From Streptomyces soli (GTDB taxonomy: Bacteria > Actinomycetota > Actinomycetes > Streptomycetales > Streptomycetaceae): a stretch of DNA of 56,239 nt. The position numbers were made by a program, and so were the translations under genes. This document shows positions 44,573 through 53,917 of the stretch, in pieces; position 1 is the first letter of the stretch; each line of letters opens with the position of its first letter. Where the stretch lies: positions 1-56,239 of the forward strand of contig NZ_RJVR01000103.1 in assembly GCF_003999195.1 (NCBI RefSeq), written 5' to 3'. The notes beneath the pieces are model-generated. The model was not told the origin of the DNA. It saw nothing but the letters and a program-made list of their open reading frames with translations, and made no database searches.

Positions 44573-45499
44573 ATGAATCTCCGCAAGACCGCCGCCGCCG
44601 CGTTCGCCGTCGTGGCCCTCACCGCGTCCGCCACGGCCTGCGGCAAGTCCGGCTCCCCGTCCGGCTCCACCACCCCGTCGGCCGCAGGCGGCTCCAGTGC
44701 GGCCGCCGCCCTGCCGACGTACGCGGTCAAGACCGGTGTGAAGCTGAGTGGTTCGAAGACCTGGGACAGGATCGAGAAGAACGGCAAGATCACCATCGGT
44801 GTGAAGGCCGACCAGCCGAACCTGGGCTTCCAGGACCCGGCGACGAAGAAGTACTCCGGCTTCGACATCGAGATCGCGAAGATGGTCGCCGCGGACCTCG
44901 GTTTCGGCGAGGACAAGATCACCTTCAAGACGATCCAGTCGGCCAACCGTGAGACCGCGATCGCCGGCGGCCAGGTGGACTACTACGTCGGCACGTACAC
45001 CATCAACCCCGAGCGCCAGAAGCAGGTCTCCTTCGCCGGCCCGTACTTCGTCGCCGGCCAGGACCTCCTGGTCAAAAAGGGCAGCTCTATCAAGAGCAAG
45101 GACGACCTCAAGGGCAAGAAGGTCTGCTCGGCGACCGGCTCGACCTCCATCCAGCGCATCAAGAACGGCCCCTACGGCGCCAAGCCGGTCGAGTACGACG
45201 CCTACTCGCTGTGCGTCGACAACCTGATCTCCGGCCAGGTCGACGCGGTGACCACGGACGACGCGATCCTCAAGGGCTTCGCCGCGAAGTACCCGGACCA
45301 GATCCAGGTGCTGGGCAAGCCGTTCTCCGAGGAACCGTATGGCGTGGGCCTGCTGAAGGGCGACACGGCCTTCCAGGACGCCGTCACCGCGGCCCTGAAG
45401 AGCCACGAGGACAACGGCGACTGGAAGAAGGCGTACGACGCCACGCTCGGCAAGTCCGGCGTGACCGCCGCGATCCCCCCGCTCGACTCGTCGTCCTGA
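44573..45499 (+). CDS. gluB: Glutamate-binding lipoprotein of the ABC transporter
   Basis: A 308-aa exported lipoprotein. The signal peptide ends ASATACGKSG with the Cys at residue 23 as likely lipid anchor; a Ser/Gly/Ala linker follows. The SBP_bac_3 domain includes KITIGVKADQPNLGF, SGFDIEIAKMVAADLGF, YYVGTYTINPERQKQVSFAGPYF and PFSEEPYGVGLL. It captures the amino acid outside the membrane and delivers it to GluCD. AAAGGGA lies 7 nt before the ATG. A strong hairpin follows the gene. The kinase at 39556 carries a paralogous domain. Confidence 0.96.
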   Translation: MNLRKTAAAAFAVVALTASATACGKSGSPSGSTTPSAAGGSSAAAALPTYAVKTGVKLSGSKTWDRIEKNGKITIGVKADQPNLGFQDPATKKYSGFDIEIAKMVAADLGFGEDKITFKTIQSANRETAIAGGQVDYYVGTYTINPERQKQVSFAGPYFVAGQDLLVKKGSSIKSKDDLKGKKVCSATGSTSIQRIKNGPYGAKPVEYDAYSLCVDNLISGQVDAVTTDDAILKGFAAKYPDQIQVLGKPFSEEPYGVGLLKGDTAFQDAVTAALKSHEDNGDWKKAYDATLGKSGVTAAIPPLDSSS

Positions 45500-45543
45500 C
45501 CGGCTCCTGACCGGCCTCCCACGGCCCGGCTCCGACCGTGACT

Positions 45544-45577
45544 GATGCGCCGGCGGCTTCCCGGCCGCCGGCGCATC
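45544..45577 (+). terminator. Intercistronic hairpin between gluB and gluC
   Basis: GATGCGCCGGCGGC (45544-45557) and GCCGCCGGCGCATC (45564-45577) form a perfect 14-bp stem with a 6-nt loop. There is no U-tract (GCTATTT follows). It most likely attenuates transcription or protects the upstream mRNA end so that more GluB than permease is made. Confidence 0.8.
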
Positions 45578-45593
45578 GCTATTTGGAGAATCG

Positions 45594-46241
45594 ATGAACG
45601 TACTGCTGGACAACTTCGCGCTGTTTCGCGAGGGGTTCCTCGGCACGGTCGAGCTGACCGCGCTCAGCGGGGCGATCGCCCTGGTGCTCGGGGTGGTCAT
45701 AGCCGCCTTCAGGGTGTCTCCCGTGCCGCCGCTCCGCTACTTCGGCGCCGCCTGGGTCACCTTGCTGCGCAACACTCCCCTGACGCTGCTCTTCTTCATC
45801 GCGGTGCTGGTGCTGCCCCGCCTGGGCATGAACACCTGGAGCTTCTTCCAACTCGCGGTCCTCGCGCTGAGCTGCTACACCTCGGCGTTCATCTGCGAGG
45901 CGGTCCGCTCCGGCATCAACACGGTGTCCCTCGGGCAGGCCGAGGCGGCCCGCAGCCTCGGGATGACCTTCACGCAGACCCTGCGACTGATCATCCTGCC
46001 GCAGGCCACCCGGACCGTACTGCCGCCGATCGGCAGCCTGTTGATCGCGCTCGCCAAGAACTCGGCCATCGCCGGTGGCTTCAGCGTCTTCGAGCTGTTC
46101 AGCGTGCAGAAGACACTCAGCGAGCAGGGATACAACATCTTCCTGATCTTCCTCTGGGTGGCGATCGCCTACCTGATCATCACCTTCTTCATCAGCGCGG
46201 TGTTCCGCTTCCTCGAGACCCGGCTGGCGGTGGCCCGATGA
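45594..46241 (+). CDS. gluC: Glutamate ABC transporter permease
   Basis: A 215-aa integral membrane protein of the HisM/GlnP type with about five helices. The coupling loop for GluA reads EAARSLGMTFTQTLRLIILPQATRTVLPPIGS (EAA motif). TLLRNTPLTLLFF near the first helices is typical. GGAGAA precedes the ATG at 45594. It forms the channel with GluD and overlaps gluD by 4 nt (ATGA). Confidence 0.95.
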   Translation: MNVLLDNFALFREGFLGTVELTALSGAIALVLGVVIAAFRVSPVPPLRYFGAAWVTLLRNTPLTLLFFIAVLVLPRLGMNTWSFFQLAVLALSCYTSAFICEAVRSGINTVSLGQAEAARSLGMTFTQTLRLIILPQATRTVLPPIGSLLIALAKNSAIAGGFSVFELFSVQKTLSEQGYNIFLIFLWVAIAYLIITFFISAVFRFLETRLAVAR

Positions 46242-47086
46242 GCGCAAACGTCCTGTTCGACGCCCCGGGCCCCAAGGCCCGTACCCGCAACAACATCATC
46301 GGCGCGGTCGCCTCCCTGGCCATCCTCGGCCTGCTGTACTTCGTCTACCGGCAACTGGACGCCAAGGGGCAGTTCGCGAGCTACCTGTGGCAGCCGTTCC
46401 AGTACACCGAGATCCAGCGGCGTATCGGCGAAGGCATCCTGGCGACCCTGAAGGCCTTCGCCCTCGCCTCGGTCCTCTCGCTCTTCCTCGGCGCCCTGCT
46501 GGCCGCGGGCCGGCTCTCTGACCACGCGCCGGCGCGGTGGGTGGCCTCGACGATCGTCGAGTTCTTCCGCGCGATGCCGCTGCTGATCATGATTTTCGCG
46601 CTCTACGTCGGGGTGTTCACCTCGACGCCGCTGTGGGCCCTGGTCATCGGTCTGACCCTGTACAACGGCTCGGTGCAGGCCGAGATTTTCCGGGCCGGTA
46701 TCAATGCCGTGCCCAAGGGCCAGAGCGAGGCCGCGTACGCGGTCGGCCTGCGCAAGACGCAGGTCATGGTCTTCGTGCTGCTCCCGCAGGCGGTCCGGGC
46801 GATGCTGCCGTCGATCATCAGCCAGTTGGTGGTCACGCTCAAGGACACGTCGCTGGGCTTCATCATCACGTACGAGGAACTGCTCTACAACGGCCGGCTC
46901 ATCGCCGCGACGAGCCTGGGCTTCCCGTACGTACCGCTGGTGATGATCATCGCGCCGATCTACATCCTGATGTGCCTGGCCCTCAGCTCGCTCGCCACCT
47001 GGATCGAGCGGCGCGGCCGCCGTAGCCCCCAGGGCGCGCCTCCGGCGGCGCCCGAGGCCGAGGCCGTGGCGGCCGCCGCGGAGTGA
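46238..47086 (+). CDS. gluD: Glutamate ABC transporter permease
   Basis: A 282-aa permease with an extra N-terminal segment (IIGAVASLAILGLLYFVYRQL) before the conserved core. The EAA loop is SEAAYAVGLRKTQVMVFVLLPQAVRAMLPS, and FFRAMPLLIMIFALY matches the family. The C-terminus is Ala/Pro-rich. The ATG overlaps the gluC stop, so the two are translationally coupled. Last gene of the transporter operon. Confidence 0.95.
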   Translation: MSANVLFDAPGPKARTRNNIIGAVASLAILGLLYFVYRQLDAKGQFASYLWQPFQYTEIQRRIGEGILATLKAFALASVLSLFLGALLAAGRLSDHAPARWVASTIVEFFRAMPLLIMIFALYVGVFTSTPLWALVIGLTLYNGSVQAEIFRAGINAVPKGQSEAAYAVGLRKTQVMVFVLLPQAVRAMLPSIISQLVVTLKDTSLGFIITYEELLYNGRLIAATSLGFPYVPLVMIIAPIYILMCLALSSLATWIERRGRRSPQGAPPAAPEAEAVAAAAE

Positions 47087-47201
47087 CGGCGGATCAGTCC
47101 GCGCGTCCGCGCACCGCGCCGACCAGCGGACGTCACTTGACGCACGCACCCGCAGTGGGTTGCATACGCAATGTGACTGCACAACTTCCGGGGACCGCGC
47201 T

Positions 47202-48938
47202 GTGGACCCGGTGATCATCGCGGGGGCGGGTCCGGTGGGACTCGCCCTCGCGCTTGGCTTGGCCCGGCACGGCGTGCCGAGCATCGTGCTGGACGAGAAC
47301 GACGGGCAGGTGCTTCCCGGGGCCGAGCGAACGGCCGTGCTGGGACCGGTGACGGCCGGACTGGTGGCGCGGCTGGGCTACCCCGGGGTCTACGGGGACG
47401 CGACGGCCTGGACGGCGTGGCGGACCGTACGGCGCCGGCAGGAGGCCGTACGGGTCGAATTCGGCGCCGACTCCGAGGCGCCGCTGCACATCTCGCAGGC
47501 CCGGCTGGAGCGCGGACTGCGGGCCGCGGCGGCGGCCGAGGACCTCGTACGGATCGTGCCGAAGGCCCGGTTGGTCACCCTGGAGCAGGACGGCTCCGGG
47601 GTGACCGTGCACACGCGGGGCACAGATGCCACGTGGTGGCGCGGGAGTTATCTGGTCGGCTGCGACGGACCGCGCTCGACCGTACGAAAGCTGCTGGGGG
47701 TGCGCTTCCCCGGGCGTACGGCGGTGGACCGGTACGCGGTGGCGGCGCTGCGGGTCGAACTGCCATGGCCGGCTGAGGCGTTGCTGCACCGCGATCCTCC
47801 GGGAGCCGGGCTGGGGCCCGAGGTGACGGCGCGTCCGCTGCCGGACGGCGTGTGGCGGCTGGACTGGCTGCTGCCGGCCAAGGGCGGCCCGCTGACCTCG
47901 GACGACCTGGTGGCCCGGATCCGCGGCACGCTGGCGGCCTGGAGCGGCTCCGGCGCGGTGCCGCCGTACGAGCTGCTGGGCTCTGCAGAGCATCCGGTGC
48001 ACCAGCGGCTGGCGCGGCGCTGGCGGGCGGGCCGGGTGTTCCTGGCCGGGGACGCCGCGCATCTGGTGGGCGCGCTGGGTGCGCAGGGTCTGGAGGAGGG
48101 CCTGCGGGACGCCGGCAACCTCGCCTGGAAGCTGTCGCTGGCCTGGCACTACGGCGCCTCCGACACCCTGCTCGACAGCTACCAGGCCGAACGGCGCGGG
48201 GCGGTGGGTGCCAGGCTGCGGGCCACCGACCAGGTGCTGCCGCTGCTGCGCGCCGAGGGGGTCTGGCACTCGCTGCGGCGTTCGGTGCTGTCGGGTCTTT
48301 CGGGGTCCGGCCGCCGGTACGCCGAACTGCTGACCGACGGCCACCTGGGGCGCGGACCACTGGGGGCGCCGCCGGTGTACGCGCGGTCGCCGCTGGCGCT
48401 GCCCGCGCCGCGCGGGGGGTCGTCGGCAGCGTCCCCGCTGGTGGCCTCGTGCGCCACGCCGCCGGGGGCGGCGGTCGTGGACGTCGAGGTGACCGCCCTG
48501 GACGGTTCCCGGGCGTGGCTTTACGACCGGCTCGGCTACAACCTGCTGGTGGTGCTGATCGCGCCGGGCACCGGGGTGTGGGAGAGCCGGCACTGGCTGA
48601 CGGCGGGGCTGATGCCGCGTCTGGCCAAGGCGGTCGCGACACTACCGACCCGCGCGGAACTGCTGGTCGCGGAGGCGTATCCGGGGTCGACGGCGCACAG
48701 CGTGCTGCTGATCCGCCCCGACGGGCATCTGGTCACGGCGATGACCGGCTGCCGCCCGGCCGAGCTCTACTCGTACGCCGATCTGGCGCGCGGCGGACCG
48801 CCGTTGCCGGATGCGGGGGACGGGCCGGCGGATGCGGGCGGGGCCGGGGAGCCGGCCGATGGGCCCTCGGAACCTTCGGAGCCTTCCGAGCGGGTCAGCG
48901 GGCGAACTCGGAAGCCCGGGACTCCCGTACGACCGTGA
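47202..48938 (+). CDS. FAD-dependent monooxygenase (aromatic hydroxylase family)
   Basis: A 578-aa flavoprotein with VIIAGAGPVGLALALGLARHG (FAD Rossmann motif), LVGCDGPRSTVRKLLGV (DG motif) and RVFLAGDAAHLVGALGAQGLEEGLRDAGNLAWKL (GD motif). The C-terminal thioredoxin-like domain (about 420-545) is typical of the phenol and polyketide hydroxylase class. It would hydroxylate an aromatic substrate with NAD(P)H and oxygen. No biosynthetic partner is nearby. The GTG at 47202 follows GGGGACC. The acidic Pro/Ser tail overlaps the 3' end of rny on the other strand by 44 bp. Confidence 0.93.
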   Translation: MDPVIIAGAGPVGLALALGLARHGVPSIVLDENDGQVLPGAERTAVLGPVTAGLVARLGYPGVYGDATAWTAWRTVRRRQEAVRVEFGADSEAPLHISQARLERGLRAAAAAEDLVRIVPKARLVTLEQDGSGVTVHTRGTDATWWRGSYLVGCDGPRSTVRKLLGVRFPGRTAVDRYAVAALRVELPWPAEALLHRDPPGAGLGPEVTARPLPDGVWRLDWLLPAKGGPLTSDDLVARIRGTLAAWSGSGAVPPYELLGSAEHPVHQRLARRWRAGRVFLAGDAAHLVGALGAQGLEEGLRDAGNLAWKLSLAWHYGASDTLLDSYQAERRGAVGARLRATDQVLPLLRAEGVWHSLRRSVLSGLSGSGRRYAELLTDGHLGRGPLGAPPVYARSPLALPAPRGGSSAASPLVASCATPPGAAVVDVEVTALDGSRAWLYDRLGYNLLVVLIAPGTGVWESRHWLTAGLMPRLAKAVATLPTRAELLVAEAYPGSTAHSVLLIRPDGHLVTAMTGCRPAELYSYADLARGGPPLPDAGDGPADAGGAGEPADGPSEPSEPSERVSGRTRKPGTPVRP

Positions 48939-50382
48939 TCCGGATCTGGCCGGGGTAGGTCAGCTCCTCCTCGACCTGCTTGGCCACGTCGCGGGCGATA
49001 ACCTGCGCCTGGATGTCGTCCACGTCCTCCGGGCGCACCATGACCCGGATCTCGCGGCCGGCCTGCATCGCGAAGACCTTGGCAACCCCGGCGTGGGCGA
49101 CGGCGATCTGCTCGAGCCGCTTGAGCCTGCGGACGTATGACTCCAGGGACTCGCGGCGGGCGCCGGGCCGTCCGCCTGAGACGGCGTCGGCGGCCTGGGT
49201 GAGGACGGCCTCGACGGTGCGGGGGTCGACCTCGTTGTGGTGGGCCTCGATGGCGTGCACCACGTCCTCGCTCTCGCCGTGCCGCCGGGCGAGGTCGGCG
49301 CCGATGAGGGCGTGGCTGCCCTCCACCTCGTGGGTGAGGGCCTTGCCGATGTCGTGCAGCAGGGTGCCGCGCTTGACGGGGGTGGGCTCGACGCCCAACT
49401 CGGCGGCCATCATGCCGGCGATGTGCGCGGACTCCAGCAGGTGGCCGAGCACGTTCTGCCCGTAGGAGGTGCGGTAGCGCAACCGGCCGAGCAGGGCGAC
49501 CAGTTCGGGGTGCATATCGGTAATGCCGGTGTCGGTGAGGGCATCCTCGCCGTGCCGTACGCAGAGTTGCTCGACCTCGGCGACGCTGCGCTCGTAGACC
49601 TCCTCGATGCGGTGCGGATGGATCCGGCCGTCGGCGACCAGGGCGTCCAGGGTCAGCCGGGCGACCTCGCGGCGTACCGGGTCGAAGCAGGACAGCAGCA
49701 CCGCTTCCGGGGTGTCGTCGATGATGAGGTTGACGCCGGTAACGGCTTCGAAGGCGCGGATGTTGCGGCCTTCGCGGCCGATGATGCGGCCCTTCATCTC
49801 GTCACTGGGCAGGTGCAGTACGGAGACCACGGACTCGGCGGTCTGCTCGCCGGCCACCCGCTGGATGGCGGTGGAGACGATGCGGCGGGCCCGCTCCTCG
49901 CCGCGCTCGCGGGCGGCCCGCTCGATGTCCCTGACGATGACGGCCGCTTCGCGCTTGGCCTGCTGCTCCACCGAACGGACGAGGTCGGTGCGGGCCTCGG
50001 CGGCGGTGTAGGAGGCGACCCGTTCCAGGATGGTGCGCCGCTCGTCCTCCAGCCGGATCGCCTCGGCCCGCCGGCGCTCCAGGGCCTCGCGCTCTTCGGC
50101 CAACTCCCGCCTGCGGAGGTGCAGATGCTCGGACTCGGCGTCGATCCGGGCCTCGCGGTCGGCGAGCCGCTGCTCACGTCGCTCCAGGTCGGACCGGATC
50201 TCCCGGACTTCGTCCTTGGCCGCCGCCCGGATCTCCCTGGCCTCACGTTCGGCGGCGGTCCTCAGCTGCTCACGTTCATTGCGCAGCCGGTGCAGCAGGA
50301 CACCGGCGGTCACCGCCACGGCGACCGTGATGACCACGGACACAAGGGAGAGCAAGGATCCGGTCCCCAGCGCGATGCCCAT
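48895..50382 (-). CDS. rny: Ribonuclease Y
   Basis: A 495-aa membrane-anchored endoribonuclease that starts mRNA decay. One N-terminal TM helix (about 9-28), a long Arg/Glu-rich coiled coil (about 30-165), a KH domain (EMKGRIIGREGRNIRAFE) and an HD domain (RGTLLHDIGKALTHEVEGSHALIGA, EAHHNEVDP) appear in order. Length is close to the family norm of about 520. GGGAG lies 9 nt before the ATG at 50382. It stands apart from recX by 159 nt and has its own leader. Confidence 0.96.
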   Translation of the reverse strand: MGIALGTGSLLSLVSVVITVAVAVTAGVLLHRLRNEREQLRTAAEREAREIRAAAKDEVREIRSDLERREQRLADREARIDAESEHLHLRRRELAEEREALERRRAEAIRLEDERRTILERVASYTAAEARTDLVRSVEQQAKREAAVIVRDIERAARERGEERARRIVSTAIQRVAGEQTAESVVSVLHLPSDEMKGRIIGREGRNIRAFEAVTGVNLIIDDTPEAVLLSCFDPVRREVARLTLDALVADGRIHPHRIEEVYERSVAEVEQLCVRHGEDALTDTGITDMHPELVALLGRLRYRTSYGQNVLGHLLESAHIAGMMAAELGVEPTPVKRGTLLHDIGKALTHEVEGSHALIGADLARRHGESEDVVHAIEAHHNEVDPRTVEAVLTQAADAVSGGRPGARRESLESYVRRLKRLEQIAVAHAGVAKVFAMQAGREIRVMVRPEDVDDIQAQVIARDVAKQVEEELTYPGQIRITVVRESRASEFAR

Positions 50383-50541
50383 GGCACCAACTCCCGTGTC
50401 TCTGAGGACGCTTCCCCTCACCCGTTGTGAGGCTAGGTCGACTCACAGGCATGGTCAAGGAAGCGGTCACCGCACGGTCCGGTGACGCCCACTCGGGGAC
50501 ATATTCGAGACCTCACCCGTCCTGCTCCCCAAGGAAGCGGC

Positions 50542-51126
50542 CTACTCCCCCAGGAGGTGCTCCAGGACCTCCGGATCCTCGCCCTCCTCCTCAAGGGCCT
50601 GGCGGACCACCCGGAGCGCGACCCCCTCCGAGTACCCCTTGCGGGCCAGCATCCCGGCGAGGCGGCGAATGCGCCGGTCGCGCTCCAGCCCACGGCTCGA
50701 GGCGAGCTTGCGGTCCACGAGGGCGCGGGCGGCCCGCTCCTCCTGCGTGGGGTCGAGCTGCTCGACGGCGCGACCGATCAGCTCCGCGTCCACTCCCCTG
50801 GTACGCAACTCCTGGGCGAGCGCCCGCCGGGCGAGGCCCCTCCCCCGGTGCCGGGACTCCACCCAGGCGTTGGCGAAGGCCTCGTCGTCGATGAGCCCCA
50901 CGTCCTGGAACCGCTCCAGCACATGCTCGGCCACCTCCTCCGGGATCTCCCGGCGGCGCATGGCGTCGGCGAGCTGCTTACGGGTCCGGGGTGTCCCCGT
51001 GAGCAGGCGCAGGCACAGGGCCCGCGCCCGCTCCTCAGGGTCGGCCGGTTCTTCGGGCGGCGGCTCCTTCTCGGCCCTCGACGAGGAAGAGCCGCCGCGG
51101 TCGGTGTATCGGCGTCCGCGTGCCAC
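50542..51126 (-). CDS. recX: Regulatory protein RecX
   Basis: A 194-aa helical protein that binds RecA filaments and limits their growth. It begins with a charged disordered tail (about 1-33). The RecX repeats follow: RALCLRLLTGTPRTRKQLADAMRRREI, LERFQDVGLIDDEAFANAWVESR and ALVDRKLASSRGLERDRRIRRLAGMLARKGYS. The GTG at 51126 is only 4 nt after the recA stop, so translation is coupled and expression follows recA. Confidence 0.96.
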   Translation of the reverse strand: MARGRRYTDRGGSSSSRAEKEPPPEEPADPEERARALCLRLLTGTPRTRKQLADAMRRREIPEEVAEHVLERFQDVGLIDDEAFANAWVESRHRGRGLARRALAQELRTRGVDAELIGRAVEQLDPTQEERAARALVDRKLASSRGLERDRRIRRLAGMLARKGYSEGVALRVVRQALEEEGEDPEVLEHLLGE

Positions 51127-51130
51127 CGGC

Positions 51131-52261
51131 TCAGGCCTTGGCTGCGGTCGCCTTGGTCGCCTTCACTGCCTTGGCAGGTGCCGGGACCGTCTCGGACGCG
51201 GCCTTGGCGGGAACGGCCGAGGTGGCGGCGTCCGCGCCCGGCTGCTCGCCCAGGGCCTCCGGCCTGACGCCGATGCCCAGCTTCTCCTTGATCTTCTTCT
51301 CGATCTCGTCGGAGAGGTCGGGGTTGTCCTTCAGGAAGTTGCGCGCGTTCTCCTTGCCCTGGCCGAGCTGGTCGCCCTCGTACGTGTACCAGGCGCCGGC
51401 CTTGCGGACGAAACCGTGCTCGACACCCATGTCGATCAGGCCGCCCTCCTTGCTGATGCCGTGGCCGTAGAGGATGTCGAACTCGGCCTGCTTGAAGGGG
51501 GGCGCGACCTTGTTCTTGACGACCTTGACGCGGGTGCGGTTGCCGACCGCGTCGGTGCCGTCCTTGAGGGTCTCGATCCGGCGGATGTCGAGCCGGACGG
51601 AGGCGTAGAACTTCAGCGCGCGGCCACCGGTCGTGGTCTCCGGCGAGCCGAACATCACACCGATCTTCTCGCGGAGCTGGTTGATGAAGATCGCCGTGGT
51701 CTTGGACTGGTTGAGCGCGCTGGTGATCTTGCGCAGGGCCTGGCTCATCAGGCGGGCCTGCAGACCCACGTGCGAGTCGCCCATCTCACCCTCGATCTCG
51801 GCCCGCGGCACGAGGGCCGCCACGGAGTCGATGACGATGAGGTCGAGTGCGCCGGAGCGGACCAGCATGTCCACGATCTCGAGCGCCTGCTCGCCGTTAT
51901 CCGGCTGGGAGAGCAGCAGGGCGTCGGTGTCGACGCCGAGCTTCTTGGCGTACTCGGGGTCGAGGGCGTGCTCGGCGTCCACGAAGGCCACCTGGCCGCC
52001 GGCCTTCTGCGCGTTCGCCACCGCGTGCAGGGTCAGGGTCGTCTTGCCGGAGGACTCCGGACCGAAGACCTCCACCACCCGGCCGCGCGGCAGGCCGCCG
52101 ACGCCGAGGGCGACGTCCAGGGCGGTCGACCCGGTGGGGATGACCTCGATGGGCTCGTTCGGGCGCTCGCCGAGGCGCATGACGGCGCCCTTGCCGAACT
52201 GCCGTTCAATCTGCGCGAGCGCGGCGTCCAACGCCTTCTCGCGGTCGTTTCCTGCTGCCAT
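51131..52261 (-). CDS. recA: Recombinase RecA
   Basis: A 376-aa ATPase for homologous recombination and SOS induction. Walker A is GPESSGKT (67-74), Walker B is [12 protein letters not shown], loop 2 is [24 protein letters not shown], and the MAW-like [10 protein letters not shown] is normal. The C-terminus is an extended Ala/Lys/Pro tail (about 335-376), a Streptomyces habit. The ATG at 52261 with GGTGGAA gives the usual [15 protein letters not shown] start; an ATG at 52303 adds 14 residues. A LexA box lies 118 bp upstream. Confidence 0.98.
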   Translation of the reverse strand: MAAGNDREKALDAALAQIERQFGKGAVMRLGERPNEPIEVIPTGSTALDVALGVGGLPRGRVVEVFGPESSGKTTLTLHAVANAQKAGGQVAFVDAEHALDPEYAKKLGVDTDALLLSQPDNGEQALEIVDMLVRSGALDLIVIDSVAALVPRAEIEGEMGDSHVGLQARLMSQALRKITSALNQSKTTAIFINQLREKIGVMFGSPETTTGGRALKFYASVRLDIRRIETLKDGTDAVGNRTRVKVVKNKVAPPFKQAEFDILYGHGISKEGGLIDMGVEHGFVRKAGAWYTYEGDQLGQGKENARNFLKDNPDLSDEIEKKIKEKLGIGVRPEALGEQPGADAATSAVPAKAASETVPAPAKAVKATKATAAKA

Positions 52262-52378
52262 GGGTTCCACCCGGGATGTCTGAGTCGATCGCTTCACGTC
52301 CATGACGCTACTGCCTGCCACTGACAATGCGCCCTGACGTCGCTCCGGGCTGTGGATAACCTGCCCGCACTCTCCATG

Positions 52379-52392
52379 AGAATGGATGTTCG
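52379..52392 (-). promoter_or_regulatory. SOS (LexA) box of recA
   Basis: On the minus strand CGAACATCCATTCT matches the actinobacterial LexA operator at the outer positions (CGAAC and TTC). It lies 118 bp upstream of the recA start and only 10 nt beyond the stop of the upstream membrane-protein gene. Confidence 0.8.
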
Positions 52393-52401
52393 AATTTCGT
52401 G

Positions 52402-53601
52402 TCAACCTCGCCGCGCCCAGCGCCGGATGCTCGCCACGAGGGACGCCCCCCGCCGTGGCTGCGGCCCGTGGGCGCGCGGATCGGTCACGTCGTACCGCTT
52501 CACATACGCACCCAGGAAGCCCTGCAGCGTCGCGGTGGCCGGGATCGCGACCAGCGCGCCGACCGCGCCCAGCAGCGCGGTGCCCGCGACCACGGACCCG
52601 AAGGCGACAGCGGGGTGTATGTCGACCGTCTTGGCGGTGATCCGCGGCTGGAGCACGTAGTTCTCGAACTGCTGGTAGATCACCACGAAGCCCAGCACCC
52701 ACACCGCGTCCCACGGGTCCTCGGTGAACGCGATCAGCATCGGCAGCGCACCCGCCAGATACGTGCCGACCGTCGGCACGAACTGTGAGATCACACCCAC
52801 CCATACCGCCAGCGCCGGCGCGTACGGCACAGTCAGCACCTGGAGCAGCACATAGTGCGCGACCGCCGAGATCAGCGCCATCAGCGCCCGCGAGTACAGA
52901 TAGCCGCCGGTCTTGGCCACCGCGATCTCCCACGCCCGCAGCACCTCGGCCTGGCGCGCCGGCGGCAGTACGGAGCACAGCGTGCGCCGCAGCCGGGGGC
53001 CGTCGGCGGCGAAGTAGAAGCTGAACAGGGCGATGGTGAGCGCCTGGAAGACACCGCCCAGGACAGCACCGGACAGCCCCCACACGTTGCTGGCCTGTCT
53101 CTGCACGTAAGTGCGCAACCAGTCCGAGTGCAGGACGTTGTCCTGCAGCTTGCCCACCGACAGGTCGGTGCCGAAGGTCTGGTTGAGCCAGACCACGACA
53201 TCGTCGACATAGTTGGGGAGATTCCGGCCGATCATGGTCACCTGGTCGACCAGCAGCGACCCCAGCAGCACCACGAACAGCCCGCCCGCCGCCAGCACTC
53301 CGAGGAAGACCAGCCCGGTGGCGATCCCCCGGCGCACCCCCCGGGCCGCCATCCAGTCCACGGCCGGCTCGATGGCCAGCGCGCCGAAGAACGCGATCAG
53401 GATGTTCACCAACAGCCCGATGACCTGGTGGAACGCCCAGTTCGCCAACTGGAAGGCACCAAGCAGCGCGAGTGCCAGCACCATGGCCCGCGGCAACCAC
53501 GTCGGCATCCGCCCACCCGCCACCGTTGCCTCTGACGCCTTCTCGGACGGTTCCTCCGCGTCGCCGCCGTCTTTCCCCGTGTTCCCCGCGTTTGCTGACA
53601 C
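52402..53601 (-). CDS. AI-2E transporter-family membrane protein
   Basis: A 399-aa polytopic protein of the TqsA/PerM family. After a disordered acidic N-terminus (1-32) come hydrophobic segments [48 protein letters not shown], and the C-terminal set [25 protein letters not shown] and [34 protein letters not shown]. Members export small solutes or exchange ions. The quorum-sensing link of the name is not evidence for that role here. The start is a GTG at 53601. Confidence 0.92.
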   Translation of the reverse strand: MSANAGNTGKDGGDAEEPSEKASEATVAGGRMPTWLPRAMVLALALLGAFQLANWAFHQVIGLLVNILIAFFGALAIEPAVDWMAARGVRRGIATGLVFLGVLAAGGLFVVLLGSLLVDQVTMIGRNLPNYVDDVVVWLNQTFGTDLSVGKLQDNVLHSDWLRTYVQRQASNVWGLSGAVLGGVFQALTIALFSFYFAADGPRLRRTLCSVLPPARQAEVLRAWEIAVAKTGGYLYSRALMALISAVAHYVLLQVLTVPYAPALAVWVGVISQFVPTVGTYLAGALPMLIAFTEDPWDAVWVLGFVVIYQQFENYVLQPRITAKTVDIHPAVAFGSVVAGTALLGAVGALVAIPATATLQGFLGAYVKRYDVTDPRAHGPQPRRGASLVASIRRWARRG

Positions 53602-53622
53602 AGCCCAAGTCTCGCCTATCGA

Positions 53623-53817
53623 TCAGCGTTTCGAAGCGGGCACGTCAACAGCCGCACACACCGCACGCCAGACGTCCTTCGCCTCCCAGCCCTCCTCCAG
53701 CGCCTGCACCACGGTCCGCCCGCCCAGCTCGGACATCACATGATCGCGGGCGAACGAGTCGGCGTACGCATCGCCGAAGTGAGCGCGCATCCGCTCCCAG
53801 AAGACCGTCAACTTCAT
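53623..53817 (-). CDS. DUF3046 protein
   Basis: A 64-aa protein: [36 protein letters not shown] and a short helical end. It matches DUF3046, a small actinobacterial family usually found close to recA-recX. Function is unknown. The ATG at 53817 is chosen because the conserved [10 protein letters not shown] begins there. It is upstream of the AI-2E-type gene with a 21-nt gap. Confidence 0.88.
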   Translation of the reverse strand: MKLTVFWERMRAHFGDAYADSFARDHVMSELGGRTVVQALEEGWEAKDVWRAVCAAVDVPASKR

Positions 53818-53917
53818 GAACCCCAGTATCCCGTCCCGGGGGGCGCATGGTCGCACGGCCGGGTGCTCCGGCGTGATTGGCGTAGGCAGGGCGGGCGGCG
53901 CGTCCTAGGGTGCGCAC

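Noticed and set aside
52402..53601. Quorum-sensing (AI-2) exporter role for the AI-2E-family protein
   Set aside because: Only the family name suggests it; no luxS-like or signalling gene is near and most family members have other or unknown substrates.
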